In this document: one piece after another, positions 34,126 through 43,387 of the stretch
How positions within the stretch are numbered: the stretch's first letter is position 1
How the letters are laid out: the number at the start of each line of letters is the position of its first letter
Assembly: GCF_002214185.1 (NCBI RefSeq)
Contig: NZ_CP022161.1
Location: 7,943,486-8,007,485, forward strand
DNA: 64,000 nt
Direction: 5' to 3'
Source: Streptomyces capitiformicae
Lineage (GTDB): Bacteria; Actinomycetota; Actinomycetes; Streptomycetales; Streptomycetaceae
The notes under the pieces: generated by a model
The model's database searches: none
The model's input: only the letters and a program-made list of their open reading frames with translations
What the model was told of the DNA's origin: nothing
Position numbers and translations under genes: made by a program

Positions 34126-35346
34126 TCACACCCCCAGCGCCGCCAGCCGCTCCTCCGCCCGCTCCGGCGCGTACAGGTACTCGACGACCAGCGCACCCGC
34201 CCCCACCAGGCCCGCCCGCTCCCCCAGCCGGGAGGTCACCACGTCCAGATGGGCCGTGGAGCGGGGCAGCGCCCGCTGGTAGAGCAGCTCGCGTACCCCC
34301 GTGAGGAAGGGGGTTCCGGCCAGATCCCCGGCGATCATCAGGACACCGGGGTTCAGCAGCGTCACCACCGTCGCCAGGACATCGCCCACGCACCGGCCCG
34401 CCTCCCGGGCGAGCGCCATCGCTCCTGGGTGGCCCGCGGCGAGCAGGTCCCGCACATCCGATCCCGAGGCCGCCGGAACGCCCGCCTCCGTCAGCCGCCG
34501 CGCCACGGCACCGCCGCTCGCGACCGCCGCCAGACAGCCGTACGAGCCGCACTTGCACAGCGCCTCCGCGCCCTGCGGCACCCGGATGTGGCCGATGTCG
34601 CCGGCGCCGCCGTCGACGCCCCGGTATATCGAGCCGCCCACGACCACACCGGCGCCTATGCCCGTCGACACCTTGACCAGGGCGAAGGCCGAGCAGTCCG
34701 GGTAGGCCGTGCGCTGTTCGCCGTACGCCATGAGATTGGCGTCGTTGTCGACGAGGACCGGGACCGCGGCGGGACCGGCCGCGTGTTCGGTGAAGGCGCG
34801 GGCGAGGCGGCCCCTTGTGTCGTAGCCGTCCCAGCCGGGCATGATCGGCGGCTGGACGACCCGGCCGGTGTCACTGTCCACCGGGCCGGGGACGGCGAGG
34901 CCGATGCCGCAGACCGCGCCGGCGGGGTGTCCCGCCTTCTCGAGGAGTTCGGCGAACCAGCCGCCGAGCCCGTCCAGTACGGCGTCGGGGCCGTCCTCGA
35001 TGACCAGGGTGCCGGTGTGCTCGGCCAGGATCTCGCCGGTGAGGGAGAGGACGGCGGCGCGGGCGTGGCGGGTGTCGAGGTCGGCGGCGAGGACGACGGC
35101 GTGCTCGTCGTCGAACTCCAGTCGCATGGACGGGCGTCCGCCCAGCGGGGAGTCGACCGGACCGGCCGCTCCCTCACGGAGCCAGCCCGCACGGAAGAGC
35201 CGGTCCAGGCGCTGGCCCACCGTGGCCCGGGACAGGCCCGTGGCCTGCTGAAGCGCACCGCGCGTGGTGGCCCGGCCGCTGCGGACCAGCTCCAGCAGTT
35301 CCCCGGCCCCCGCGTGACTGCCCACCTTCACGGCCCTTCTGCTCAT
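34126..35346 (-). CDS. ROK-family transcriptional regulator
   Basis: 406 residues. The N-terminal winged helix (residues ~10-75: ELLELVRSGRATTRGALQQA, then LSRATVGQRLDRLFRAGWL) is followed by a sugar-kinase-like domain: VVLAADLDTRHARAAV, PVLVDNDANLMAYGEQ with the conserved Asp, then IGHIRVPQGAEALCKCGSYG with the Cys-rich zinc motif (CxCGxxGC). Family members are usually sugar-responsive repressors. The start is the ATG at 35346. It is divergent from the two-gene glycosidase unit across a 154-bp AT-rich region containing the palindrome GTAGCTAC at 35455-35462, so those genes are the likely targets. The ligand is unknown. Confidence 0.88.
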   Translation of the reverse strand: MSRRAVKVGSHAGAGELLELVRSGRATTRGALQQATGLSRATVGQRLDRLFRAGWLREGAAGPVDSPLGGRPSMRLEFDDEHAVVLAADLDTRHARAAVLSLTGEILAEHTGTLVIEDGPDAVLDGLGGWFAELLEKAGHPAGAVCGIGLAVPGPVDSDTGRVVQPPIMPGWDGYDTRGRLARAFTEHAAGPAAVPVLVDNDANLMAYGEQRTAYPDCSAFALVKVSTGIGAGVVVGGSIYRGVDGGAGDIGHIRVPQGAEALCKCGSYGCLAAVASGGAVARRLTEAGVPAASGSDVRDLLAAGHPGAMALAREAGRCVGDVLATVVTLLNPGVLMIAGDLAGTPFLTGVRELLYQRALPRSTAHLDVVTSRLGERAGLVGAGALVVEYLYAPERAEERLAALGV

Positions 35347-35500
35347 GCCGCCATTCTCGCGGCCCGTCCGACATTCGCCCGCGCGCACCCTCTTGCGTTC
35401 ACCAACTCTGCATTACATATTGAGTTTTGCGTGTTAAATAGACGTAACCCTACGGTAGCTACTGCCGAACCGGTCGGCCCTTGTCCTCAGGGAGCCCTGC

Positions 35501-36940
35501 GTGAACCGCACAACCCAGCTCACCGCCCTTCGACCAGGCACGAGCACGCCTCACGGGATCGCCGTATACGATCCGGCCGCGTACGACCTGACCACGTCGG
35601 CGAACGCCCTGCACCGTGGCGCTGCGGAGGTGCTGGCGGGCAACTGGACAGGGCTGTCCACGGTGCCGTCGCGCAAGCTGTATCCGCACCAGTGGTCGTG
35701 GGACTCGGCGTTCGTCGCGATCGGGCTGCGCCATCTGTCGCCGCTCAGGGCCCAGACCGAGCTGGAGACGCTGCTCGACGCGCAGTGGGGCGACGGACGG
35801 ATCCCGCACATCGTCTTCAACCCCGCCGTGCCGCTCGACGCGTACTTCCCGAGCCCCGACTTCTGGCGCTCCTCGACCGCGGGACGCGCCGCGGGCGCCC
35901 CGCTCACCACCCAGACCTCGGGCATCGTGCAGCCGCCGGTGCACGCGCTCGCCGTGTGGCTGGTGCACGAGTCGGACCCCGGGCTCTCCCGGGCACGCGG
36001 CTTCCTGCCCCGGGTCTATCCACGGCTGGCCGCCTGGCACCGCTATCTGCTGCACCGCCGCGACCTCGGCGGCGCCGGGCTCGCCTCCGTGGTCCACCCC
36101 TGGGAGCAGGGCATGGACAACAGCCCCACCTGGGACGCCCCCCTCTCCCGGATCACCCCGGCCCCGGCCCGCTCCTTCCGCCGCGCCGACCTCGACCACG
36201 GCGCGGCCGAGGACCGGCCGACGGATCTGGACTACGGGCGGTATGTGCGGCTCGCGACGGACTACAGGGACCAGGGGTACGCCGACGGGGAGGGCGACTT
36301 CGCGGTCGAGGACCCCGCTTTCAACGCCCTGCTGATCGCCTCCGAGCACGCCCTCGCCCGGATCGCGGAGGAGCTGGGCGCACCGGGGGCGGCACGGCAC
36401 GCGCGGGCCGAGCGGCTGACGGCGACGCTGGTGGAACGGCTGTGGGACCCGGCGGAAGGGATGTTCTTCTGCCGGGACGTCACGACCGACGCCCTCATCC
36501 CCGAACGCAGCGTCTCCGGCCTTCTCCCCCTGCTCCTCCCCGGCCTGTCCCGCGACATCGCCACCGCCCTCGTCCGGACGCTCCACGGCCCCCGCTTCGG
36601 CCTCGGCGACACCACCCGGCTGGCGCCCTCGTACGACCTGACCGGCGAGGCCTTCGATCCGCACCGCTACTGGCGCGGGCCGGCCTGGTTCAACACGAAC
36701 TGGCTGCTGGAGCGGGGGCTCAGACTGCACGGCGAGCTGGGGCCGGCCGACGCGCTGCGGGCGGAGCTGCTGGACACCGCGGGCGCGTCCGGGTTCGCCG
36801 AGTACGTGGACCCGTACACCGGTGAGGCCTGCGGAGCGCTCGGCTTCAGCTGGACGGCCGCGCTCACGCTCGACCTGCTGCACCAGCAAGGCCAGGACCT
36901 GCACGTTCGACGGAGTGACCAGGGAGGGGACCGGGCATGA
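35501..36940 (+). CDS. MGH1-like glycoside hydrolase ((alpha/alpha)6 barrel)
   Basis: 479 residues. The toroid glycosidase domain shows LYPHQWSWDSAFVAIGLRHL, IPHIVFNPAVPLDAYFPSPD, LASVVHPWEQGMDNSPTWD with candidate acid residues, and HRYWRGPAWFNTNWLLERGL near the C-terminus. This set is typical of the mannosylglycerate hydrolase / GH63-like group. No signal peptide is present, so it acts on an intracellular sugar or glycoside. The GTG start at 35501 is preceded by GGGAG. Its stop overlaps the next gene's ATG by 4 bp. With the debranching-like partner and the divergent ROK regulator it forms a sugar-controlled unit; the exact substrate is not deducible. Confidence 0.82.
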   Translation: MNRTTQLTALRPGTSTPHGIAVYDPAAYDLTTSANALHRGAAEVLAGNWTGLSTVPSRKLYPHQWSWDSAFVAIGLRHLSPLRAQTELETLLDAQWGDGRIPHIVFNPAVPLDAYFPSPDFWRSSTAGRAAGAPLTTQTSGIVQPPVHALAVWLVHESDPGLSRARGFLPRVYPRLAAWHRYLLHRRDLGGAGLASVVHPWEQGMDNSPTWDAPLSRITPAPARSFRRADLDHGAAEDRPTDLDYGRYVRLATDYRDQGYADGEGDFAVEDPAFNALLIASEHALARIAEELGAPGAARHARAERLTATLVERLWDPAEGMFFCRDVTTDALIPERSVSGLLPLLLPGLSRDIATALVRTLHGPRFGLGDTTRLAPSYDLTGEAFDPHRYWRGPAWFNTNWLLERGLRLHGELGPADALRAELLDTAGASGFAEYVDPYTGEACGALGFSWTAALTLDLLHQQGQDLHVRRSDQGGDRA

Positions 36941-38877
36941 CGGACCGGCATCACCTGCTCGTGCGCGGCGCGACGTTCGCCGCCGTGGGCGACGGCGGCG
37001 ACATCAGCGGGGTGCGGGGCGGCAACGCGCCGGACGGGCTGTTCGTACGGGACGCCCGGCATCTGAGCCGGTGGCAGCTGACCGTCGACGGCGCGATGCC
37101 CGAGCAGCTCGCACCGGTCGTGGACGGCGACACCGCGCGCTGTGTGCTCGTGCCCCGGGGCGGGCGCCAGGAGCCGCCCGCGTACACGCTCTTCCGTGAA
37201 CAGGCCGTCTCCGACAGCGCCTTCGTCGATTCGCTGCGCGTCACCAGCAACCGCCCCGTCCCCACGACGGTCCGGATCGCGGTCACGGCGGACGCCGACT
37301 TCACCGACCAGTTCGAGCTGCGCTCCGACTTCCGTACGTACGCCAAGTCCGGCGTCGTCAGAAGGCGTGAAGTCCTCGACGACGGCGTGGAGTTCACTTA
37401 CCGGCGCGGTGAGTGGCGCTCCTGTACGACGGTCACGGCCGAGCCCGCGCCGGACGCCGTCGAGGAGACGGGAACCGGGGCGCGGCGGCTCGTCTGGGCC
37501 CTGGACCTCGAACCGCACGCCTCGGTGGAGCTGACCCTGCGGGTGATGGCACGGCCGCACGGCGACAAGCGGGCCCTGCGGGTACCGCGCTCACCGGCCG
37601 CCGTGAGCGAGCAACTCCACGCGGCGGAGGCCGAGTTCGTGGAGAGCGTGGCCTTCCCGACCGGCTGGCCGGAGCTGGCCGCCGCCTGCGCGCGCGGCCT
37701 CGCCGATCTCGCCGCGCTCCAGGTCCCGGCGACCGGCCCGGACGGCGAGACACTGCGGGTGCCGGCCGCCGGAGCGCCCTGGTTCCTGACCCTCCTCGGC
37801 CGCGACGCCCTGCTGACCTCCCTCTTCGCCCTCCCCTACCGCCCGGAGCCCGCCGCCGCGACACTGCTCGCCCTGGCCGCCGCCCAGGCCACCGAGGTGG
37901 GCGCGGACGCGGTCGCCCAGCCCGGCAAGATCGTGCACGAGGTACGCCACGGCGAGCTGGCCCACTTCGGGCAGGTGCCGTACGGGCGCTACTACGGCTC
38001 CGTGGACGCGACACCGCTCTTCCTCGTCCTCCTCGGCGCGTACGTCGAGCAGACCGGGGATGTCACGCTGGCCCGGCGGCTCGAACCGCACGCCCGCGCC
38101 GCGGTCGGCTGGATGCTCGACCACGGCGGCCTCACCTCCCGCGGCTACCTCGTCTACCGCGCCGACCAGGGCGGCCTCGCCAACCAGAACTGGAAGGACT
38201 CCCCCGGCGCGATCTGCTCCGCCGACGGCAGCCGTCCCGCGAACGGGCCGGTGATGGCCGCGGGGGCACAGGGATACGCGTACGACGCGCTGCGGCGCAC
38301 CGCCGCGCTCGCCCGTACGGTCTGGGAGGACGAGGTGTACGGGGCGCTGCTGGCGCAGGCCGCGGGTGATCTCCGCGACCGTTTTCAGCGGGACTTCTGG
38401 ATGCCGGAGCAGTCCTTCCCCGCGCTGGCGCTGGACGGGGAGGGGCGGCAGGTGGACGCGCTCGCCTCCGATGCGGGGCATCTGTTGTGGTCGGGGCTGT
38501 TGGACAAGGAGTACGGGGAGCTCGTCGGGCGGCGGTTGCTGGAGCCGGACTTCTTCTCGGGGTGGGGGGTGCGAACCCTGGCCGCGGGGCAGGCGGCGTA
38601 TCACCCGCTCTCGTACCACCGGGGGTCGGTCTGGCCGCACGACAACGCGCTGATCACGTTGGGGCTGGCGCGGTACGGGCTGCATGACGAGGCGCGTGCG
38701 GTGGCCTCCGGCATGGTTGACGCGGCGACTGCTGCCGGGCATCGGCTGCCGGAGGTCATCGCCGGGTACGGGCGGGACGGGGGTGGGGAGCCGGTGCCGT
38801 ATCCGCATGCGTGTGTGCGGGAGTCCCGGGCGGCGGCGGCTCCGTTGGCGCTCCTCACTGCCGTGGGGGGCGCGTGA
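36937..38877 (+). CDS. Glycogen debranching N-terminal domain protein / amylo-alpha-1,6-glucosidase-like
   Basis: 646 residues. The N-terminal beta-sandwich domain of bacterial debranching-type enzymes reads LLVRGATFAAVGDGGDISGV, GLFVRDARHLSRWQLTVDG and TSNRPVPTTVRIAVTADADF. The C-terminal alpha/alpha toroid has GAPWFLTLLGRDALLTSLFA, GKIVHEVRHGELAHFGQVPY, GRYYGSVDATPLFLVLLGAY, GLANQNWKDSPGA and SVWPHDNALI. It is cytoplasmic. It overlaps the upstream glycosidase by 4 bp (ATGA), which implies coupled translation. Related proteins trim alpha-linked glucans, but the substrate here is inferred only. Its 3' end faces the pyruvyltransferase-like gene across a dispersed repeat. Confidence 0.85.
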   Translation: MTDRHHLLVRGATFAAVGDGGDISGVRGGNAPDGLFVRDARHLSRWQLTVDGAMPEQLAPVVDGDTARCVLVPRGGRQEPPAYTLFREQAVSDSAFVDSLRVTSNRPVPTTVRIAVTADADFTDQFELRSDFRTYAKSGVVRRREVLDDGVEFTYRRGEWRSCTTVTAEPAPDAVEETGTGARRLVWALDLEPHASVELTLRVMARPHGDKRALRVPRSPAAVSEQLHAAEAEFVESVAFPTGWPELAAACARGLADLAALQVPATGPDGETLRVPAAGAPWFLTLLGRDALLTSLFALPYRPEPAAATLLALAAAQATEVGADAVAQPGKIVHEVRHGELAHFGQVPYGRYYGSVDATPLFLVLLGAYVEQTGDVTLARRLEPHARAAVGWMLDHGGLTSRGYLVYRADQGGLANQNWKDSPGAICSADGSRPANGPVMAAGAQGYAYDALRRTAALARTVWEDEVYGALLAQAAGDLRDRFQRDFWMPEQSFPALALDGEGRQVDALASDAGHLLWSGLLDKEYGELVGRRLLEPDFFSGWGVRTLAAGQAAYHPLSYHRGSVWPHDNALITLGLARYGLHDEARAVASGMVDAATAAGHRLPEVIAGYGRDGGGEPVPYPHACVRESRAAAAPLALLTAVGGA

Positions 38878-38902
38878 GAGCTCGGGCTGGCGAGGTCCTT
38901 TG

Positions 38903-38983
38903 GCGGCTGCGGGTGTGTTGTGGCCGGTCGCGCCCACGCGGCGGAGCCGCATATCGATACAGCCCCGCGCCCCTTTGGGGCCC
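38903..38983. repeat. Dispersed REP-like intergenic repeat, copy 4 (short form)
   Basis: GGTCGCGCCCACGCGGCGGA runs into GCCGCATATCGATACAGCCC and then CGCGCCCC, ending in a GGGGCC inverted repeat. It fills the gap between two convergent genes. Confidence 0.85.
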
Positions 38984-38991
38984 GCTGCCCC

Positions 38992-40074
38992 TCAGGTGAG
39001 TCCAGCCAGTAGCCGTCCCGCTGTTTTCCTCGCCTCTGTCTCCGTCCAGGCCCATTCCGCTGTCTGGGGGCGATGGGTCGTCCACGTGTCCCAGTAGCTT
39101 CTCGCCTTGCCGTAGCGGTCGGCCACCAGGACGTGGGGGAGGTTGAGGAGGAGGCTGAGGACGTGGCCGTGGAGGCGGTCGGTCACGGCTACTCGGCCCG
39201 CGGTCAGGAGGCGGCAGCCGCGGGCCAGTTGGAGGCGGGCCAGGCCGTCGTAGGCGGCGAGGAGGGCGGGGATCGCGCCCGCCGGGTCGCCGGAGCCGGC
39301 GCGGCACAGGGCTCGGGCGCGGCCGCGCCACAGGGTCTCCTTGGCCTGGCGCCAGTCGGCGTCCGTGGTCTCGCGGGCCCAGTCGAAGACGTACGGGCCG
39401 TTGTGTTCCTTGCGGGGCGTGCCCCGGCCGGCCGGTGGACCCTTCGCGGACTCCTTGTCCTCGCGGGCCAGCCAGACGACGTCATGGCTGACCGCACCGC
39501 CGGACAGCGCGTCCGGTGGCACGGCGAAGGCCAGGTCGGGGGCGAGGAAGGCGGGGGCCTCGAAGACGGTGCGGCAGCGGTGCAGGCTGCGGCGGTCGCG
39601 CAGGAGCAGGGTCAGGTCGGGGTGGGCGTCGAAGACGCGGCGGGCGCGGGTGAGGTTGGCGTGGTCGGTGAAGTGCACCGACTGGGGCAGCTGGAGGATG
39701 CGGCGGTCGGGGAAGTCGCGCAGCACCTGCTCGCGCAGGAGTTGGCTGTCCTCCCACAGGTCGCCGAGGGTACCGCCGCCGGTCAGCAGGATCGGGCCCT
39801 CGGGCACACAGGCCGCCAGGTGCCGGGCGTCGTACGACATGAGGTCGCAGGCGTAGCGCACCTCGGCGCGGAGTGCGTCGAGCAGGGCCCGCTGCCCGAG
39901 CCAGATCGCGCTGTCGCCGACGTTGGAATTCAGCGGCGCGCCGATGACCGCGCACCGGGTGCCGGCCGGCACGAGTCGGTCCAGGACGGTCAGGACGTAC
40001 GAGACGTAGTGCGCGCAGTGCGGGCTGGAGGCCCTCTTCGCCGGCTTCTTCGGTGTCTCATTCGCTCCGCACAC
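38992..40074 (-). CDS. Polysaccharide pyruvyl transferase family protein
   Basis: 360 residues with the fold of CsaB/ExoV-type pyruvyltransferases. AVIGAPLNSNVGDSAIWLGQ is at the N-terminus, ILLTGGGTLGDLWEDSQLLR follows, and then ILQLPQSVHFTDHANL. Near the C-terminus come TDRLHGHVLSLLLNLPHVLV and DRYGKARSYWDTW. The family adds ketal pyruvate from PEP to sugars of cell-wall polymers, although many members act on other acceptors. There is no membrane segment. The frame opens with a GTG at 40074 without a good ribosome site, so the true start may be slightly downstream. There are no glycosyltransferase neighbours, so the acceptor is unknown. Confidence 0.82.
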   Translation of the reverse strand: MCGANETPKKPAKRASSPHCAHYVSYVLTVLDRLVPAGTRCAVIGAPLNSNVGDSAIWLGQRALLDALRAEVRYACDLMSYDARHLAACVPEGPILLTGGGTLGDLWEDSQLLREQVLRDFPDRRILQLPQSVHFTDHANLTRARRVFDAHPDLTLLLRDRRSLHRCRTVFEAPAFLAPDLAFAVPPDALSGGAVSHDVVWLAREDKESAKGPPAGRGTPRKEHNGPYVFDWARETTDADWRQAKETLWRGRARALCRAGSGDPAGAIPALLAAYDGLARLQLARGCRLLTAGRVAVTDRLHGHVLSLLLNLPHVLVADRYGKARSYWDTWTTHRPQTAEWAWTETEARKTAGRLLAGLT

Positions 40075-40178
40075 CGAAACGCGCTACCCGGACATTTCCC
40101 CACCTATTCCGAGATGACGGAAACCAGCCGCACAAAGGCTGGAACGGTGATGGATCCGGGCAACTTCCCCAGCCTCAA

Positions 40179-41321
40179 CTAGCCGCCGGACGTGTCCAGT
40201 TCGGCCTCTTCGCCGATGCCCGCGCAGTCGTACGGATCCTTGAGCCAGCCGTCCGGGAGGACGACGCGGTTGTTGCCGGAGGTACGGCCGCGCGGGCCGT
40301 CGGCGCCGGTGGGCCAGGGCTGGTCGAGGTCCAACTCGTCGAGGCCGGAACGCAGTTCGGCCAGGGAGGAGGTGATCGCCAGGCGCCCCCGCATCTCGGA
40401 GCCGACCGCGAAGCCCTTGAGGTACCAGGCCACGTGCTTGCGGAAGTCGACGACCCCCTTGGACTCGTCGCCGATCCACTCGCCGAGGAGGGTGGCGTGG
40501 CGGACCATGATGTCGGCGACCTCGCGGAGGGCCGGGCGCGCGATGTCTTCCGTCCGGCCCTCGAAGGCCGCCACCAGGTCCGCGAACAGCCACGGCCGGC
40601 CCAGGCAGCCGCGCCCGACGACCACCCCGTCGCAGCCCGTCTCGCGCACCATCCGCAGGGCGTCCTCCGCCGACCAGATGTCTCCGTTGCCGAGGACCGG
40701 GATCTCGGGGACGTGCTCCTTGAGGCGGGCGATGGCGTCCCAGTCGGCCGTGCCGCCGTAGTGCTGGGCGGCGGTGCGGCCGTGGAGTGCGATGGCGGTG
40801 ATGCCCTCCTCGACGGCGATGCGACCGGCGTCGAGGTAGGTGATGTGGTCGTCGTCGATGCCCTTGCGCATCTTCATGGTGACCGGGAGGTCCCCGGCGC
40901 CGCTCACGGCCTCGCGGAGGATCGCGCGCAGCAGGTTGCGCTTGTACGGGAGGGCCGAGCCGCCGCCCTTGCGGGTCACCTTCGGCACCGGGCAGCCAAA
41001 GTTCAGGTCGATGTGGTCGGCGAGTCCCTCCTCCGCGATCATGCGGACGGCCTTGCCGACGGTCGCCGGGTCCACGCCGTACAGCTGGATCGAGCGCGGC
41101 TTCTCGGTCGCGTCGAAGTGGATCAGCTGCATGGTCTTCTCGTTGCGCTCGACCAGCGCCCGCGTCGTGATCATCTCGCTCACGAACAGCCCCTTGCCGC
41201 CGCTGAACTCCCGGCACAGCGTGCGGAAGGGCGCGTTCGTGATCCCGGCCATGGGGGCCAGGACGACGGGCGGCCGGACGGCGTGCGGGCCGATCTGCAG
41301 GGGCGAGGCGGTCATGGACAT
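40179..41321 (-). CDS. dus: tRNA-dihydrouridine synthase DusB-like
   Basis: 380-residue FMN enzyme reducing uridines in the tRNA D-loop. The TIM-barrel core has VVLAPMAGITNAPFRTLCRE at the FMN end, LNFGCPVPKVTRKGGGSALP with the catalytic Cys, KMRKGIDDDHITYLDAGRIA, LHGRTAAQHYGGTADWDAIA, and VLGNGDIWSAEDALRM and GRGCLGRPWLF in the phosphate-binding loops. A C-terminal helical tRNA-binding domain completes it. The ATG at 41321 has GGGTGA close by; the internal ATG at 41315 is an alternative. It is divergent from the MFS exporter, 64 bp apart. Confidence 0.93.
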   Translation of the reverse strand: MSMTASPLQIGPHAVRPPVVLAPMAGITNAPFRTLCREFSGGKGLFVSEMITTRALVERNEKTMQLIHFDATEKPRSIQLYGVDPATVGKAVRMIAEEGLADHIDLNFGCPVPKVTRKGGGSALPYKRNLLRAILREAVSGAGDLPVTMKMRKGIDDDHITYLDAGRIAVEEGITAIALHGRTAAQHYGGTADWDAIARLKEHVPEIPVLGNGDIWSAEDALRMVRETGCDGVVVGRGCLGRPWLFADLVAAFEGRTEDIARPALREVADIMVRHATLLGEWIGDESKGVVDFRKHVAWYLKGFAVGSEMRGRLAITSSLAELRSGLDELDLDQPWPTGADGPRGRTSGNNRVVLPDGWLKDPYDCAGIGEEAELDTSGG

Positions 41322-41363
41322 TCACCCATTCTCACGTACCGGACGGGGCGGGTCGAAAATCAT

Positions 41364-41379
41364 TAGTTAGGCATACTAT
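41364..41379 (+). promoter_or_regulatory. Promoter/operator of the MFS exporter gene (leaderless)
   Basis: TACTAT at 41374-41379 is a good -10 box ending 6 nt before the ATG at 41386, and no ribosome site is present, so the message should be leaderless. TAGT (41364) and ACTA (41375) form a short interrupted palindrome over the -10, a plausible repressor site. Confidence 0.55.
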
Positions 41380-41385
41380 TCATGC

Positions 41386-42840
41386 ATGCCCGAGCTCAGC
41401 CGTCGCCGCCGCATACTGGTGCTCGCGATCTGCTGCATGAGCCTGCTGATCGTGAGCCTCGACACCACCGCCCTCAACATCGCCCTGCCCTCGATGGAGC
41501 GCGATCTGCACGCCAGTACGGCCGGCCTGCAGTGGACGATCGACGCGTACACGCTGGTACTCGCCTCGCTGCTGATGCTGGCCGGCTCCACGGCCGACCG
41601 GATCGGCCGCAAGCGGGTGTTCATGGTGGGACTGGCCGTCTTCACCATCGGCTCGGCGCTCTGTTCCGCCGCGCCGAACCTGGAGGCGTTGATCGTCTTC
41701 CGGATGGTCCAGGCGGTGGGCGGCTCGATGCTCAACCCGGTCGCCATGTCGATCATCACCAACACCTTCACCGACGCGCGGGAGCGGGCGCGCGCGATCG
41801 GCGCGTGGAGTGCCGTCGTCGGACTGTCGATGGCGGCGGGCCCGCTGGTCGGCGGTCTGCTGGTGGAGGCCGTCGGCTGGCGCGCGATCTTCTGGATCAA
41901 CCTGCCGGTGGGGCTCGCCGCGCTCCTGCTCACCCTGCGCTTCGTCCCCGAGTCGCGCGCCGCCCGGGCCCGCCGCCCCGACCCGGTCGGCCAGCTGCTG
42001 GTGATCGCGCTGTTCGGCTGTCTGACGTACGCGATCATCGAGGTACCGCAGGCGGGCCTCGCGGCCGTCGCGCCGTACGCCGCCGTGGCGTTCGCCGCCC
42101 TCCTCGCGCTCCTGTGGTACGAGCCCCGCCGGGAGGAACCGCTGATCGATCTCCGCTTCTTCCGTTCGGTGCCGTTCAGCGGGGCCACGGTGACAGCGGT
42201 GGCCGGCTTCGCGGGGCTCGGCGGCTTCCTCTTCCTGTCCACGCTGTACCTGCAGAACGTACGCGGCCTCGACGCCCTGCACGCCGGTCTGTGGATGCTG
42301 CCGATGGCGTTCCTGTGCTTCGTCTCCGCGCCGGTCGCGGGACGGCTGGTCGCCGGGCGGGGGCCACGGCTGCCGCTGCTGATCGCCGGGGTCTCGATGA
42401 CCGCGTGCGGGGTGCTGTTCGCGGCGTTCGGGGCCGAGACGTCGAACACCACGCTCTTCATCGGCTATGTGCTCTTCGGCCTCGGCTTCGGGTTCGTCAA
42501 CGCGCCCATCACCAACACGGCGGTCTCCGGCATGCCCCGGTCCCAGGCCGGCGTGGCCGCGGCCGTCGCCTCCACCAGCCGCCAGCTCGGCCAGACGCTG
42601 GGCGTCGCCGTCATCGGCGCGGTACTGGCCGCCGGGGTCGACGCGTCCTCGTACGCCGACACCTTCGTGGCGGCGGCCCGGCCCGCGTGGTGGATCGTCG
42701 CCGGATGCGGCCTCACCGTGCTGGTGCTGGGGGCGCTGACCACCGGGGCGTGGGCCCGGCGAACAGCCGAGCGGTCGGCTCAGCGGCTGGCTCCGAGGGA
42801 GGGGCGGGACACGGCCGCGGCGGTCGGGGCGGGGTCGTAG
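41386..42840 (+). CDS. MFS drug exporter, DHA2 (14-helix) family
   Basis: 484-residue proton-coupled exporter in the plasma membrane. N-terminal family motifs are visible: SLDTTALNIALPSMERDL in helix 1, WTIDAYTLVLASLLMLAGST, the loop motif ADRIGRKRVF (motif A) and AGPLVGGLLVEAVGWRAIFW (motif C). Hydrophobic helices continue to about residue 455, consistent with 14. The ATG at 41386 has no ribosome site but lies 6 nt after a TACTAT box. No dedicated regulator is intact next to it: the convergent AraC-type gene downstream is truncated. Substrates are unknown. Confidence 0.88.
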   Translation: MPELSRRRRILVLAICCMSLLIVSLDTTALNIALPSMERDLHASTAGLQWTIDAYTLVLASLLMLAGSTADRIGRKRVFMVGLAVFTIGSALCSAAPNLEALIVFRMVQAVGGSMLNPVAMSIITNTFTDARERARAIGAWSAVVGLSMAAGPLVGGLLVEAVGWRAIFWINLPVGLAALLLTLRFVPESRAARARRPDPVGQLLVIALFGCLTYAIIEVPQAGLAAVAPYAAVAFAALLALLWYEPRREEPLIDLRFFRSVPFSGATVTAVAGFAGLGGFLFLSTLYLQNVRGLDALHAGLWMLPMAFLCFVSAPVAGRLVAGRGPRLPLLIAGVSMTACGVLFAAFGAETSNTTLFIGYVLFGLGFGFVNAPITNTAVSGMPRSQAGVAAAVASTSRQLGQTLGVAVIGAVLAAGVDASSYADTFVAAARPAWWIVAGCGLTVLVLGALTTGAWARRTAERSAQRLAPREGRDTAAAVGAGS

Positions 42841-42863
42841 AACCTCGCGGTCCGTCCAACGGC

Positions 42864-43256
42864 CTACTCCCGCTCGGACAGCGCCCTCACCCGGTAATCC
42901 TTGGGCGAGAGGCCGTACGCGGCACGGAAGGCGCGGGTGAAGTCCGAGGCGCGGGGCATGCCCCAGCGGGTGGCGAGGACATGGATCGGCGTGCCGCGCA
43001 GGGACGGGTCGGCCAAGTCCCGCCGGGCGCCTTCCAGCCGGCGGCGGCGTATCCAGGCGGCGACCGTCTCGCCCTGCGTCTGCTGCTGGAAGATCCGGTG
43101 CAGATAGCTCACGGAGATGTAGTGCGCGGCAGCGATCACCGGCGGGGTCAGGCCGAGGTCGTGCGGGTGCTGCCGGATGAACGCCTGGACGCGTCGCGCA
43201 CGGTCCCGATCATGGCGTCCCATCTCCGCTGTCCCGCCGGGCACTTGCGGCGCCAT
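42864..43256 (-). pseudogene. Truncated AraC-family regulator (DNA-binding domain only)
   Basis: 130 residues holding only the C-terminal two-helix-turn-helix AraC domain: VQAFIRQHPHDLGLTPPVIA, HYISVSYLHRIFQQQTQGET, IRRRRLEGARRDLADPSLRG, WGMPRASDFTRAFRAAYGLS and PKDYR. Full members of this branch are ~320 residues with an N-terminal AraC-binding-like cupin domain, which is absent. The 266 bp upstream do not encode it in any frame I could recognise and contain a 20-bp tandem duplication. Neither possible ATG (43256, 43223) has a properly spaced ribosome site. It might still be made as a small DNA-binding protein, but 5' truncation is likelier. Confidence 0.65.
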
Positions 43257-43347
43257 CCTCGCACGCGCGGATCACCCGGGCGGCGGGACCCGGTGGCCGG
43301 AAACCGACCAGGCCCGGTGGTCACCACGCCTCCCGTTCCAGCGCCAT

Positions 43348-43387
43348 GGCGGGCAACTGGCGGGCGTGGCGGGCAACTGGCGGGCGT
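43348..43387. repeat. Exact 20-bp tandem duplication
   Basis: GGCGGGCAACTGGCGGGCGT occurs twice back to back (43348-43367, 43368-43387) in the gene-free stretch upstream of the truncated AraC gene. Confidence 0.9.

Noticed and set aside
41364..41379. MFS promoter motif considered as an iron box because it contains TTAGG
   Set aside because: Only the short TTAGGC part matches; the second half (ATACTAT) does not resemble CTAACCTAA.
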